DNA of 64,000 nt from Vibrio ezurae NBRC 102218 (GTDB lineage: Bacteria > Pseudomonadota > Gammaproteobacteria > Enterobacterales > Vibrionaceae), in contig NZ_BATM01000001.1 of NCBI RefSeq assembly GCF_000467185.1, positions 124,001 to 188,000 of the forward strand. Direction: 5' to 3'. The position numbers and the translations under genes are program-made. A model generated the notes under the pieces. It did no database searches. It was not told the DNA's origin and worked only from the letters and a program-made list of their open reading frames with translations. Shown in pieces: positions 9,440 through 19,103 of the stretch (its first letter is position 1; each line of letters opens with the position of its first letter).

Positions 9440-9661
9440 ATGGCAACAATAAGTGTACGAATTGATCAAGAGCTCATCGATAAAGCGGCGATCATGGCAA
9501 AAGCTCTAAACCGAACAACCTCTAAGCAAATTGAGCATTGGGCAAAGATCGGAAAGATGATGGAAGATAATCCAGACTTGCCTTATGAATTAGTAAAACA
9601 AGCTATCACAGCTAAAGCAGAAAAAGACACAGGCAAACTTGAGGCTTACAGCTTTGACTAA
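9440..9661 (+). CDS. ParD-like ribbon-helix-helix antitoxin, no toxin partner
   Basis: A 73-residue protein beginning MATISVRIDQELIDKAAIMA, typical of a ribbon-helix-helix DNA-binding N-terminus of the ParD-like family, followed by TTSKQIEHWAKIGKMM. Such proteins normally neutralise a ParE-type toxin and repress their own operon. Here a strong terminator follows at once and no toxin-sized gene lies on either side, so it stands alone. It may regulate another locus or be the survivor of a lost pair. Confidence 0.8.
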   Translation: MATISVRIDQELIDKAAIMAKALNRTTSKQIEHWAKIGKMMEDNPDLPYELVKQAITAKAEKDTGKLEAYSFD

Positions 9662-9687
9662 AATTACTACTGTTCTTCATAAAAACC

Positions 9688-9723
9688 AAAAAGGCTAGAG
9701 CATATTTTTGCTCTAGCCTTTTT
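9688..9723 (+). terminator. Strong terminator after the ParD-like gene
   Basis: A 15-bp stem, AAAAAGGCTAGAGCA (9688-9702 region) with its complement at 9709-9723, has a TATTTT loop and ends in a T-run. It isolates the antitoxin gene from the convergent dehydrogenase gene. Confidence 0.85.
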
Positions 9724-9804
9724 ATCTGATGACATAATAACCAGTAACAGGAATGCACAATGCTTGAGCCTTGCGACTATTTCCTCTTACTATAAACGCA
9801 AAAA

Positions 9805-11418
9805 TTAACCTTGCGCTTTCTCAACCATAGACAGTGCTAACGCTTCTGCGACTTTAATACCGTCGATGCCGGCAGACAAAATACCGCCCGCATAACCAGC
9901 TCCTTCACCCGCAGGATAGAAGCCTTTTAGATTAACGCTTTGATAGTCTTTATCACGCTTAATGCTAAGCGGTGATGAGGTGCGCGTTTCTACGCCAGTC
10001 AATAAACCATCGGCGCTAGCAAAGCCTTTAATTTTCTTATCAAAAGCAGGGATCGCTTCACGAATCGCTTCGATAGCGTAATCAGGCAGTGCTTTGGAAA
10101 TATCCGTTAGCTTGATGCCCGGCGTGAATGACGGTTCAACATTACCAATCGCTGTTGGATCTGAGCCTTTTAAGAAGTCGCCAATTTTCTGCGCGGGCGC
10201 ATCGTAAGTTTCGCCGCCCAGTTTAAAGGCACCTGACTCCAACTCTCGTTGTAAACGAATACCGGCCAGTGCATCACCTGGGTAATCTTGCTCAGGTGAA
10301 ATGCCCACCACAATAGCGCTGTTTGCGTTACGCTCGGCGCGAGAGTATTGACTCATGCCATTAGTCACTACGCGCCCTTCTTCTGAGGTTGCCGCAACCA
10401 CAGTGCCGCCTGGACACATACAGAAGCTGTATACCGTGCGACCATTTTTACAGTGATGCACTAGTTTATAATCCGCCGCGCCCAAAATTGGATTACCCGC
10501 ATTTTTACCAAAGCGAGCTTCATCAATCATGGATTGTTTATGTTCGATGCGAAAACCCACTGAAAACGGTTTGGCTTCCATGTATACGCCACGCTCATGC
10601 AGCATTTCAAACGTATCACGCGCACTGTGTCCAACCGCCAACACCACATGACGAGATTTGATCTCTTCGCCATTAGACAGGGTAACGCCCGTCAGTTGAC
10701 CATCTTCGATGTGCAAATCATCCACGCGCGTACTAAAGCGGATTTCACCGCCCAGTTCGATAATTTTAGCGCGCATTTTTTCAATCATAGTCACCAGCTT
10801 AAAGGTGCCAATGTGTGGCTTGCTAACGAATTTGATTTCGGCAGGAGCGCCCGCATCGACAAATTCATTAATCACTTTGCGGCTATAAAACTTAGGGTCT
10901 TTGATTTGGCTGTATAACTTACCATCAGAGAATGTACCTGCGCCGCCTTCACCAAACTGTACGTTAGATTCAGGGTTCAGATTACGCTTACGCCAAAAAC
11001 CAAAAGTATCCTTGGTGCGTTCACGCACTTCTTTACCACGCTCAACAATGATTGGGTTAAAGCCCATTTGCGCTAGCACGAGTCCAGCAAACAAACCACA
11101 AGGGCCAAAGCCAATCACTACTGGACGCTCGGTCAAATTCTGTGGCGCTTTCGCAACAAACTTGTACTCCATATCAGGAGTCACTTTTACGTGCGGATCG
11201 CTCGCAAAGGCTTCTAACAGCTCAGCCTCGTTGGCCACTTCAACATCGAGTGTGTAAATCAATAAAATCTTAGATTTTTTACGAGCATCATAGCCACGTT
11301 TAAATACATTAAAGGAAAGAACTTCTGCTGCGGTAATGCCAAGCTTTTTAGTAATGGCTGCCTGAATCGCCTCTTCCTTATGATCTAAAGGAAGTTTAAT
11401 TTCGGTTAAACGTATCAT
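9805..11418 (-). CDS. NAD(P)/FAD-dependent oxidoreductase (COG2509-like dehydrogenase)
   Basis: A 537-residue flavoprotein. After an N-terminal region of about 90 residues rich in lysine (IKLPLDHKEEAIQAAI) comes a Rossmann FAD-binding motif GFGPCGLFAG, then VQFGEGGAGTFSDGKLYS and a C-terminal FYPAGEGAGYAGGILSAGID segment that closes the FAD site. These are hallmarks of the uncharacterised FAD-dependent dehydrogenase family. The substrate is unknown. The gene stands alone, convergent with the antitoxin gene and divergent from fdxA. Confidence 0.88.
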   Translation of the reverse strand: MIRLTEIKLPLDHKEEAIQAAITKKLGITAAEVLSFNVFKRGYDARKKSKILLIYTLDVEVANEAELLEAFASDPHVKVTPDMEYKFVAKAPQNLTERPVVIGFGPCGLFAGLVLAQMGFNPIIVERGKEVRERTKDTFGFWRKRNLNPESNVQFGEGGAGTFSDGKLYSQIKDPKFYSRKVINEFVDAGAPAEIKFVSKPHIGTFKLVTMIEKMRAKIIELGGEIRFSTRVDDLHIEDGQLTGVTLSNGEEIKSRHVVLAVGHSARDTFEMLHERGVYMEAKPFSVGFRIEHKQSMIDEARFGKNAGNPILGAADYKLVHHCKNGRTVYSFCMCPGGTVVAATSEEGRVVTNGMSQYSRAERNANSAIVVGISPEQDYPGDALAGIRLQRELESGAFKLGGETYDAPAQKIGDFLKGSDPTAIGNVEPSFTPGIKLTDISKALPDYAIEAIREAIPAFDKKIKGFASADGLLTGVETRTSSPLSIKRDKDYQSVNLKGFYPAGEGAGYAGGILSAGIDGIKVAEALALSMVEKAQG

Positions 11419-11554
11419 AGTGATGTCTCGTAGTCGGTGTCTTAGCTAGGTTTTGACTATTCGGTTGTGGTAACAAGCGGTGAATAATTGTACGCCCAGC
11501 TCACAATGGCAGGGATTTTACGCCAACTTGAAGGTGCTGTCATATTTATTCCCT

Positions 11555-11589
11555 ATCACCTGCCTAACCACGATCACCCACCTAACCAC
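11555..11589. repeat. Two imperfect 17-bp direct repeats
   Basis: ATCACCTGCCTAACCAC (11555-11571) and ATCACCCACCTAACCAC (11573-11589) are repeated with an 18-bp period in the 304-bp gap between the dehydrogenase gene and fdxA. They may be a tandem protein-binding site for one of the two divergent promoters. The rest of this gap shows nothing I can name. Confidence 0.5.
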
Positions 11590-11722
11590 TATGCCCTACG
11601 TAAGTGCTAAACTGAGCCATACCACCAACAGGGGATATGGATATTTTCGGTGACAAATATTGTTTTTTCAAACGGTATCCGTATCATCGCCCCTCAGAAA
11701 AATAGAACATAGAGAGCTCATC

Positions 11723-12046
11723 ATGGCGTTTGTCGTAACCGATAACTGTATACAGTGTAAATATACTGACTGCGTGGCTGTATGCCCTGCGGACGCGTTT
11801 TATGAAGGGCCTAATTTCATGGTCATCAGTCCTGTTGACTGTATTGACTGCGGGTTATGTGTGCCAGAGTGTGATGCGCAAGCTATCTTTCAAGAAGATG
11901 AATTAACGCCAGACCAAGAGGTTTTCATTGCGTTAAACGAAGAACTTGCCGAAGTTTGGCCGAACATCACAGAAGTAAAGCCAGCACTGCCTGAAGCTGA
12001 AAAGTGGAATGGTGTTGCCAATAAATTGGATATGCTGGAAAAATAA
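11723..12046 (+). CDS. fdxA: Seven-iron ferredoxin FdxA
   Basis: A 107-residue electron carrier with a [3Fe-4S] and a [4Fe-4S] cluster. Cysteine ligands appear in [19 protein letters not shown] and [17 protein letters not shown]. The charged tail of about 50 residues ([12 protein letters not shown]) is normal for the FdxA family. The ATG at 11723 starts the family's MAFVVTDNC and has AGAGAG upstream; the frame is open back to 11660 but that part is not conserved. The redox partner is unknown. Confidence 0.93.
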   Translation: MAFVVTDNCIQCKYTDCVAVCPADAFYEGPNFMVISPVDCIDCGLCVPECDAQAIFQEDELTPDQEVFIALNEELAEVWPNITEVKPALPEAEKWNGVANKLDMLEK

Positions 12047-12060
12047 AGTCTATATAAACA

Positions 12061-12090
12061 AAATAGAGCCGATGATCGGCTCTATTTATT
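12061..12090. terminator. Terminator after fdxA
   Basis: AAATAGAGCCGA and TCGGCTCTATTT form a 12-bp palindromic hairpin with a tiny loop (centre 12074). Short T-rich sequence follows. It lies between convergent fdxA and the methyltransferase gene. Confidence 0.7.
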
Positions 12091-12116
12091 CAGGTTAGCA
12101 GTTTACTGTATCGCTG

Positions 12117-12854
12117 CTATTTACTGTGCTGACGGCGAATATTATCCAAAATAATCCCCGTTGCCATGGCAACATTTAGCGACTCTGCCTGACCAAACGC
12201 AGGAATGGTCACTTTATCAGTGACAAACTTTGCCGCAGCCTCACGCACGCCGTGCGACTCGCTACCCATCAGTAAAATCCCCTCACTGCTAAAGGCTTTT
12301 TGATGAGTACTTTCCCCTTCCAAAAATGCGCCATACACAGGAATTTGTGCTTGCTCTAAATAGCTCGGCAAATCTAACTGACTGACGAATACGCGCCCAA
12401 AACTGCCCATAGTGGCACTGATGGTTTTAGGATTGTATGGGTCTGCGCAATCGGTGCTGGCAATAATGTGCTTAATGCCATACCAATCTGCAACGCGAAT
12501 AATCGTGCCTAAGTTACCCGGATCGGAAACGCCATCTAAAGCGATCATCAAACCTTGTGCGGCTGGCGTTGCAACGGTTGGGATCTCCACCACCGCTATG
12601 GCCGCATTGTTGCTGACCAAAGTGCTGGCTTTAGTTAAATCATCAAGAGAGGCTTCTACGCAGTCAAAATTTTGCAGAGCTTGACCGTTTGCCTGTAAAA
12701 ACTCTGAAGTCGCAAATACAGTTTTAACGACTAACTGGCTATTACACAGCTCCAACACGTTTTTCTCACCTTGTACTAAAAACAAGCCATGAGCTTTACG
12801 TTGTTTCTTTTGCCCTAACGCGCGCAGAAGTTTAATTTGGTTTTTCGAGATCAT
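12117..12854 (-). CDS. TrmH/SpoU family RNA 2'-O-methyltransferase
   Basis: A 245-residue SPOUT methyltransferase that transfers a methyl group from S-adenosylmethionine to a ribose of rRNA or tRNA. An N-terminal substrate-binding region (KNQIKLLRALGQKKQRK, LFLVQGEK) precedes the SPOUT knot with NPKTISATMGSFGRVFVSQ, ILLMGSESHGV and IPAFGQAESLNVAMATGI, the last being the cofactor-binding loop. ATG at 12854 is preferred because GGAAAAAGA precedes it; an ATG at 12878 has no ribosome-binding site. The exact target nucleotide cannot be assigned. Confidence 0.87.
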   Translation of the reverse strand: MISKNQIKLLRALGQKKQRKAHGLFLVQGEKNVLELCNSQLVVKTVFATSEFLQANGQALQNFDCVEASLDDLTKASTLVSNNAAIAVVEIPTVATPAAQGLMIALDGVSDPGNLGTIIRVADWYGIKHIIASTDCADPYNPKTISATMGSFGRVFVSQLDLPSYLEQAQIPVYGAFLEGESTHQKAFSSEGILLMGSESHGVREAAAKFVTDKVTIPAFGQAESLNVAMATGIILDNIRRQHSK

Positions 12855-12901
12855 TCTTTTTCCACTCAGTTGTCTCACATCTAAAATCCCTCATTACCGG
12901 G

Positions 12902-13678
12902 CTATTTTAGGTGATCCCATGAAATATTAGACAGCAAACGGCATTGGTCGCATTTAAAATGAAACATGTCATGCAAAGGCTCATCTAAGCGCCATTCACC
13001 ACCACATTTAGGGCATTTTCGTTGCTGCTCTTGTTGCAAGCTTTCTCCACCTACTCGATATAGATAGTAGTAGGTTGGGATCTTAGTAATATATTCAATG
13101 CGGCCGCGCAAATCCCAACCACGACGATAAATATCACTGTCGATAGAGGTAAGTTCACGCAAAGCAGCAAATTCGGCCTTACAGCCACCCGCCATTTGCA
13201 ACTCATCGCAGGCTTGCCATTCCGTTTGCCATTTTACAATGGACTTATGGTCACCATTTAATGTTGGTGGATTACGATACAGCGGTATGGGCATAAAAGA
13301 GTCGCCACTGCGCAGCGGAGAGCAGGTATGCACATAAGTGGTGTACAAAATTTGCCAGCTTGGCTGTTCATCTGGCGCAGTTTGCTCTGAGTTAAGATCT
13401 TGCCCTAGCACGCGGATCTTCGGCGTTAATACGCCCGCTTCAGAAAGTTTAGCCAGTGAAAAACGCACAAAATCCGAATGATTTCTAGGGTGTAAACTGT
13501 CCTCTTCAGGGCAAACACAGCGCAGGCTAAAACTGGCGTCGTCCATAGCTAATGGAAATTCTCGACCGAGCACTTGCCCATTAAAGCGCAACGCTTCCAT
13601 TAAGCCATTTATTGATTTTTCTACTGCGGTAATCGTGGTGTTTTCAAAGCACTCGAACTGCATTTCACACACGAACAT
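12902..13678 (-). CDS. Zn-ribbon protein of the DUF2310 family
   Basis: A 258-residue protein ending in a zinc ribbon with two cysteine pairs, KCPKCGGEW and FKCDQCRLL. The upstream region is unlike known enzymes but matches the DUF2310 family annotated as possibly nucleic-acid-binding. It lies two bases downstream of syd and is read with it, so a common message is likely. Function unknown. Confidence 0.85.
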   Translation of the reverse strand: MFVCEMQFECFENTTITAVEKSINGLMEALRFNGQVLGREFPLAMDDASFSLRCVCPEEDSLHPRNHSDFVRFSLAKLSEAGVLTPKIRVLGQDLNSEQTAPDEQPSWQILYTTYVHTCSPLRSGDSFMPIPLYRNPPTLNGDHKSIVKWQTEWQACDELQMAGGCKAEFAALRELTSIDSDIYRRGWDLRGRIEYITKIPTYYYLYRVGGESLQQEQQRKCPKCGGEWRLDEPLHDMFHFKCDQCRLLSNISWDHLK

Positions 13679-13679
13679 A

Positions 13680-14228
13680 TTAAACCTCTACGTCTAATGC
13701 TGACAAAAACTCTACCAGATTGTCAGCCAGCACTTCTCGTTTGCTAGTACCTAGCGTTTCCAAAACCACATTCCCGCTCAGATTACAGATAGAGATAACA
13801 TCCAGATCGGAGTCAATGGCGGCAATAAAGATGGTGGGTTTAATTTTTAAACGACGCTGAGTCACTAGGTGCCCTAAGATGTTTTCTTGTAGACGCACAT
13901 AATCTTCATCACTCCACACTTGCAAAAGTGTCAAAGGTTTACCTTTCCAGCTCATCTCAAGATCAGCGCTATAGTAGCTACCATAAAACTCAGCAATACT
14001 TGGATGAAGCAACAACTCAATGCCCTGCTCTACATTGCTAAGATCGGCTTGCGGATCTCGTTGAACAGGTTTCCAATACACCACCTCTCCTGCTTTCGTT
14101 TCTTCAATACAAGGAGAAGCTACCCCGACTAACTCAGCACTAGCGGGCAAAGTACCATGCTCTTGCTCAAACGTTTTTAGATATTGTTGATGAATTGAGC
14201 TAAGTGAACTAGCGATTGAATTTGACAT
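13680..14228 (-). CDS. syd: SecY-interacting protein Syd
   Basis: Syd binds the SecY translocon at the cytosolic face and is thought to check its integrity. The product has 182 residues, the E. coli length. Family features include AGEVVYWKPVQRD, LDVISICNLSGNVVLETLG and an acidic patch in the N-terminal half. ATG at 14228 is the family start; the frame extends upstream to 14291 but this portion is not conserved. It is divergent from queF, an arrangement also found in E. coli. Confidence 0.92.
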   Translation of the reverse strand: MSNSIASSLSSIHQQYLKTFEQEHGTLPASAELVGVASPCIEETKAGEVVYWKPVQRDPQADLSNVEQGIELLLHPSIAEFYGSYYSADLEMSWKGKPLTLLQVWSDEDYVRLQENILGHLVTQRRLKIKPTIFIAAIDSDLDVISICNLSGNVVLETLGTSKREVLADNLVEFLSALDVEV

Positions 14229-14314
14229 AAGTAACCCTACAAGCGTTCCGTTGATGACATCTAAGTATCTATTCAGTAAAATTCCCAACATTCTACTCTA
14301 TAACGCAGTGTAAA

Positions 14315-15169
14315 ATGAGCAAATATTCAGACGCAAAAGAACTCGCCGGCCTAACACTGGGACAGAAAACACAATATTCGTCGTCCTATGACCCAAAACT
14401 GTTGCAAGCCGTACCAAGAAGTTTGAACCGAGATGACCTGGAGCTTGGTGATACATTGCCGTTTAAAGGGCACGACATTTGGACGCTTTACGAGCTTTCT
14501 TGGTTAAATAATAATGGCTTACCACAAGTAGCGGTTGGGCACGTGGTGATTCCGGCCAACACGCCAAACCTCATTGAATCAAAATCGTTCAAGCTCTACC
14601 TTAATAGCTACAACCAAACCCAATTTGCGCATTGGGATGACGTACAAACGCAATTGATTCAAGATCTCTCTGCATGTGCCGGTGGCGATGTTTCTGTCAC
14701 TCTCAGTAAAGTACAAGATTTTAACCAACAGCCCATTATTGATATGCAAGGTACTTGCATTGATGAGCAAGAGATTAGAGTGACCAGTTACGAATTTAAC
14801 GCCGACTATTTAAAAGACAGCGTCAGTGAAGAGTGGGTCACGGAAACGTTACACAGCCATCTGTTAAAATCAAACTGTCTCATCACCAATCAACCGGACT
14901 GGGGCAGTGTAGAGATCCGCTACACGGGCAAAAAAATCAATCGTGAAGCACTGCTACGCTACTTAGTTTCTTTTCGTGAACATAATGAATTTCACGAACA
15001 ATGTGTGGAGCGTATTTTTACTGACATTCGTTCGCTATGCCAACCTAAAGAGCTGTCTGTGTATGCTCGCTATACTCGTCGTGGAGGATTAGACATCAAT
15101 CCTTTTAGAACCAGTCTGCACAGTGAAAACTCTTCACCTGACAATACTTTGCGTTTAGCGAGACAATAA
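14315..15169 (+). CDS. queF: NADPH-dependent 7-cyano-7-deazaguanine reductase QueF
   Basis: QueF reduces preQ0 to preQ1 in queuosine synthesis for tRNA. The 284-residue protein is the long, two-domain form typical of gammaproteobacteria. The NADPH/substrate motif [13 protein letters not shown] is at about residues 88-100, and the catalytic cysteine lies in [20 protein letters not shown]. The start codon ATG at 14315 follows only about 86 bases after the divergent syd start. It is followed after three bases by the TPR gene. Confidence 0.96.
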   Translation: MSKYSDAKELAGLTLGQKTQYSSSYDPKLLQAVPRSLNRDDLELGDTLPFKGHDIWTLYELSWLNNNGLPQVAVGHVVIPANTPNLIESKSFKLYLNSYNQTQFAHWDDVQTQLIQDLSACAGGDVSVTLSKVQDFNQQPIIDMQGTCIDEQEIRVTSYEFNADYLKDSVSEEWVTETLHSHLLKSNCLITNQPDWGSVEIRYTGKKINREALLRYLVSFREHNEFHEQCVERIFTDIRSLCQPKELSVYARYTRRGGLDINPFRTSLHSENSSPDNTLRLARQ

Positions 15170-15172
15170 AAT

Positions 15173-17473
15173 ATGCCCCGTTTACTCAGGCTCATTCCGC
15201 TGTCACTTTTTGTGTTTGTACTGTTTTCATTTTCCACGCCTTCTGTGGCCAATGAATCCAGTATTTACATACCAAAAACACTGCTCGATGCGCGACGCTT
15301 GGTGAAAATCACCCCTTTGCAATCCAAAAACAAAGCCAAGATGTTCCTGAGTGAACAAAACAACCCCAACTACGACGAAAACTTTTCAACCAGTGGCGTA
15401 AAACGAAAGGTCACTCCACTGGCGAAAGCGCGTAATCAGATCCACGCTTATCAGACCATAGGTATTGCCGATTATATTCTGGGGAATTACCGCTCCTCTT
15501 TGAACATCTTAGAAAAAAGCCTTTCTATTTCTCAGAGTAAACACCTGCTCGTCCCAGAAATTGAATCAAAGATCTTGCGGGTCAGTCTATTATGGAAGAT
15601 GACCGCAGATTTACGTAAAGTCGAGCAACCTTTAACTAAAATTGAAGAGAAGCTTAACGCTTCACACATGAAAAACGACCAAAAAGAGCGATTGGAATAT
15701 TGGCTGAGTCTGACCCATGCCAAAATATACTCAGATCTTGGTAAAAATGAGCAAGCCGAAAAAAGCTACCTTTTTGCCAAAGACTATGCCAAAACCTCTG
15801 GTAACTATGAAGATGGCCTAGAAGCAAGCTTAAGGCTAGGTAAGCATTATCTCAAAGCCCATCACTTTAATTTAGCGTTAAAAGAGTTGATTGAAAGCTA
15901 TTGGATTGCGATTGGGAAAGACAACGCACAGTACATTGCCCGCGCCAATCACCTGCTGGCAGACCTGTACCTAGAATGCAAAATTTATGACAAAGCTCAA
16001 GAGCACCTTTCTCAAGCTGCCAGTTTTTATGGGCACTATGAACAATCGCCAATGTTTGCCAATGTATTGCAAAAACTGGCCGATGTGTACTTTATCCAAG
16101 GGCGCTACAACCTTGCTCTCGTGCACTATTTCAATGTGTTGGACTTAGAACTTGCGGAAAAAGACATCAGTAAAATCATCGATCTACGCCTAAAGTTGAC
16201 CGAAACGTATCTTAATTTATATAACTTTACGCTCGCAAAACGCTATTTAACTCGAGCTTCTGATCTTCTTGAATATGCCGACATAAAAGCACAAAAAACC
16301 AGAGCGACCCTACTCACGGCTAAACTAAACTTCTTACAAAAACACTCGAAGGAAGCAGAAGATCAAGCCAAATATGCATTGCAACAAGCACAAGCGATTG
16401 AGAATAATGACATCCAATTGCAAGCCTTGTCACTACTGCACCTTATTACCAAATCAACCGATAATACCAAGGATTCACTGCACTACCTTGAAGAATACAA
16501 TCGATTGGCTGCCGTCAACCTTAAAGAGAAAGATGAACAACTCAGCCAAAGTTTTCTCAATCAGATCACCTCTATTGAGCAGTCTTTGCACTACAAAGAT
16601 CAAGTCAATGAATTTACTAACCTGAGCACTGACTACAGCAAAACTAAGACATTGACCCTCATTCTTGGAATATCGTGTACGGTGCTGTTCTTTTTATTCG
16701 TGATGAAATCACGCCGATTAGGGCAAAAAAATAAACTGATTCGTGAACTGAATAAAGAATTGTATACGCATCCTCGCTCTGGGCTAAAAAACCTAAGAAT
16801 GCTCACTCGTAAACTGCCTGATTCATTAAATCGTTCTACTCGAAGTTATGATCAATGGCGCTTTGGGCAATTAATCAATGAACCCTTAAACGATCGTCTA
16901 AAGTTTTCGCTCATTGATATCCCTATGCTTTCAGATATCTATATCACGCATGGCTATAAAGTGGGACGCATCGAAGAAAAATCCTTTGGTGAACACATTG
17001 CAAGTTTAATTCCTAATAGTGCTCGTCTGTACCACTTATCTGATCGTTCATTCTTGTATATCGAACCCAATCCAGAAAAACGACATCAACCCGAGAAACT
17101 GTTTGAGCAATTTAAGCAGATTATTGACAGCTTTGAGACCGAGGTTGCGGTAAATCGTGTATTTAGCATCAGCATTGCTGACTACCCATTTTTACCGCGC
17201 GCTTACACCGCAATCAATGATGAAGACCTGATTGACTTATTGTTATTAGCATCGGACATTGGTAATACCTTGGTTAGATTCGAGCAGCAAAGCCAATGGG
17301 TCTCTTTTACCGCGATACCGTTGGCTCCAGCGGCGAGCTTTGCACAAAACGACATGCGCCGCTCTAGCCTCAACGCAATCCAAAAAGGCCTGATCAAAGT
17401 ACACACTTCAGGCGCTGAAGAAAACCTTGCGACCATACTCAGTGAACTGCCTAAACATGAGCAAGACGAATAG
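15173..17473 (+). CDS. Membrane TPR protein with degenerate GGDEF-like C-terminus
   Basis: A 766-residue protein starting three bases after queF. It has a cleavable signal peptide (LLRLIPLSLFVFVLFSF, about residues 4-20, with a cleavage site near SVANES). A long series of TPR-like helical repeats follows in the periplasm (about 90-480), then one membrane segment (TLTLILGISCTVLFFLFVM, about 495-513). The cytosolic end has the outline of a GGDEF fold (HPRSGLKNLRML in place of the usual DxLTGLxNRR, then FSLIDIPMLSDIYITHGYKVG), but the GGDEF signature is missing and the position reads LSDRSF. It should therefore not make cyclic-di-GMP. A signalling or scaffold role is inferred. No close named relative is recognised. 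Confidence 0.75.
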   Translation: MPRLLRLIPLSLFVFVLFSFSTPSVANESSIYIPKTLLDARRLVKITPLQSKNKAKMFLSEQNNPNYDENFSTSGVKRKVTPLAKARNQIHAYQTIGIADYILGNYRSSLNILEKSLSISQSKHLLVPEIESKILRVSLLWKMTADLRKVEQPLTKIEEKLNASHMKNDQKERLEYWLSLTHAKIYSDLGKNEQAEKSYLFAKDYAKTSGNYEDGLEASLRLGKHYLKAHHFNLALKELIESYWIAIGKDNAQYIARANHLLADLYLECKIYDKAQEHLSQAASFYGHYEQSPMFANVLQKLADVYFIQGRYNLALVHYFNVLDLELAEKDISKIIDLRLKLTETYLNLYNFTLAKRYLTRASDLLEYADIKAQKTRATLLTAKLNFLQKHSKEAEDQAKYALQQAQAIENNDIQLQALSLLHLITKSTDNTKDSLHYLEEYNRLAAVNLKEKDEQLSQSFLNQITSIEQSLHYKDQVNEFTNLSTDYSKTKTLTLILGISCTVLFFLFVMKSRRLGQKNKLIRELNKELYTHPRSGLKNLRMLTRKLPDSLNRSTRSYDQWRFGQLINEPLNDRLKFSLIDIPMLSDIYITHGYKVGRIEEKSFGEHIASLIPNSARLYHLSDRSFLYIEPNPEKRHQPEKLFEQFKQIIDSFETEVAVNRVFSISIADYPFLPRAYTAINDEDLIDLLLLASDIGNTLVRFEQQSQWVSFTAIPLAPAASFAQNDMRRSSLNAIQKGLIKVHTSGAEENLATILSELPKHEQDE

Positions 17474-17660
17474 CGGTAAACATTGAGGTAAATAATTCAT
17501 TCTATTGGATTTTTACATTGCTATTGTAGATGAGGTATCTAGTATAAAGGTGAGGCTATTGGTGAATAATACCCCCAAATGGCCTCATGAGAGTTTTCTC
17601 ATGAACCCCATCACTGAACGCGCCAACGCGTAAAGCAAGGGTAGTGAACAAGGAGCCGCT

Positions 17661-19022
17661 ATGATAACAACGATCAATCCTGTCGGAAGTATGGATCTTC
17701 TCTCTCAACTCGAAGTTGAGCGTCTCAAAAAAACCGCCTCTAGCGAACTGTATACGCTGTACCGAAACTGTACTCTTGCGGTACTCAACTCAGGCAGCCA
17801 TACCGATGACAGTAAGAAGTTACTCGAACAATATCAATCATTTGATGTCAATGTACTGCGCCGTGAACGCGGCATAAAACTCGAATTGAACAACGCGCCA
17901 GAAGAAGCGTTTGTCGATGGTACTATTATCAAGGGGATTCAAGAACACCTGTTTTCAGTGCTGCGTGATATCGTCTTTGTGCACATGAACATGGCGCAAA
18001 ATACCACCTTAAATCTTGATAATCCTGTGCACGTAACCAACCTTGTATTTGGTATCTTACGTAATGCCAAAGTGTTAATTCCCGGAATAGAGCCTAATCT
18101 CATCGTGTGTTGGGGCGGGCATTCAATCAACGAAATTGAATATCAATATACTCGCCTCGTGGGACATGAACTTGGCCTAAGAGAACTGGATATTTGTACC
18201 GGTTGTGGACCCGGCGCAATGGAAGGCCCAATGAAAGGCGCCGCCATTGGTCACGCCAAGCAAAGACACAAACAAACTCGCTATATTGGCTTAACTGAAC
18301 CGTCAATTATTGCCGCAGAGCCGCCAAACCCGATAGTCAATCAACTGATCATCATGCCGGATATTGAAAAGCGTTTAGAAGCTTTCGTACGTATTGCACA
18401 CGGTATTGTCATTTTCCCGGGAGGCCCAGGCACCGCTGAAGAGCTGCTGTACGCTTTAGGCATTATGATGCACCCAAAAAACAAGCATCAGCCACTGCCG
18501 ATTGTATTAACCGGCCCGAAAGAAAGCGAAGCCTACTTCCGCTCTATTGATCAGTTTATTCACGATACCTTGGGCGAAGAAGCACAAAAATACTATGAGA
18601 TCGTTATTGATGATCCCGCTAAAGCAGCACGCATCGTAAAAAGCGCCATGCCTGCCGTTAAGCAGTACCGTAAAGAAAACGAAGATGCCTACAGCTACAA
18701 CTGGTCTTTATACATCGACCCTGAGTTTCAAAAGCCCTTCGACCCCACTCATGAAAATATGCACAACTTAGATCTACACTTAGATCAAGCACCAGAGCGT
18801 TTAGCAGCAAACCTTCGCCGCGCCTTTTCAGGCATAGTGGCGGGCAATGTAAAAGCAGAAGGCATACTTGAGATAGAGAAAAAAGGCCCCTTCATCATCG
18901 ACGGTGATAAAGAGTTGATGAAGAAAATGGATGTCTTACTGGGTGACTTCGTCAAACAGCAACGCATGAAGTTGCCAGGCTCTAAATACACCCCCTGCTA
19001 TCAAGTGCAAACCTCAGACTGA
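17661..19022 (+). CDS. ppnN: Nucleotide 5'-monophosphate nucleosidase PpnN
   Basis: PpnN (YgdH) splits purine and pyrimidine 5'-monophosphates into base and ribose-5-phosphate and is activated by (p)ppGpp in E. coli. This 453-residue product matches in length. The N-terminus [20 protein letters not shown] is nearly that of the E. coli protein, and the Rossmann-like core has [14 protein letters not shown], the lysine-decarboxylase-like PGGxGTxxE motif. AAGGAG at 17650-17654 sets the ATG at 17661. A perfect 8-bp hairpin (17585-17592/17597-17604) lies in the leader. A terminator follows. Confidence 0.95.
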   Translation: MITTINPVGSMDLLSQLEVERLKKTASSELYTLYRNCTLAVLNSGSHTDDSKKLLEQYQSFDVNVLRRERGIKLELNNAPEEAFVDGTIIKGIQEHLFSVLRDIVFVHMNMAQNTTLNLDNPVHVTNLVFGILRNAKVLIPGIEPNLIVCWGGHSINEIEYQYTRLVGHELGLRELDICTGCGPGAMEGPMKGAAIGHAKQRHKQTRYIGLTEPSIIAAEPPNPIVNQLIIMPDIEKRLEAFVRIAHGIVIFPGGPGTAEELLYALGIMMHPKNKHQPLPIVLTGPKESEAYFRSIDQFIHDTLGEEAQKYYEIVIDDPAKAARIVKSAMPAVKQYRKENEDAYSYNWSLYIDPEFQKPFDPTHENMHNLDLHLDQAPERLAANLRRAFSGIVAGNVKAEGILEIEKKGPFIIDGDKELMKKMDVLLGDFVKQQRMKLPGSKYTPCYQVQTSD

Positions 19023-19070
19023 TTCTGGCTCTGTGATTTAACATTAAACAGTTTCAGCTGTTTTCGATAC

Positions 19071-19094
19071 AATAGGGCTACGGCCCTATTTTTT
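19071..19094 (+). terminator. Terminator after ppnN
   Basis: AATAGGGC (19071-19078) pairs with GCCCTATT (19083-19090) around a TACG loop, followed by six T residues. It ends nine bases before the xni start. Confidence 0.85.
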
Positions 19095-19103
19095 ATTGAT
19101 TTT

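Noticed and set aside
14229..14291. N-terminal extension of Syd
   Set aside because: The extra 21 codons are not part of the family, and the ATG at 14228 gives the exact family length.
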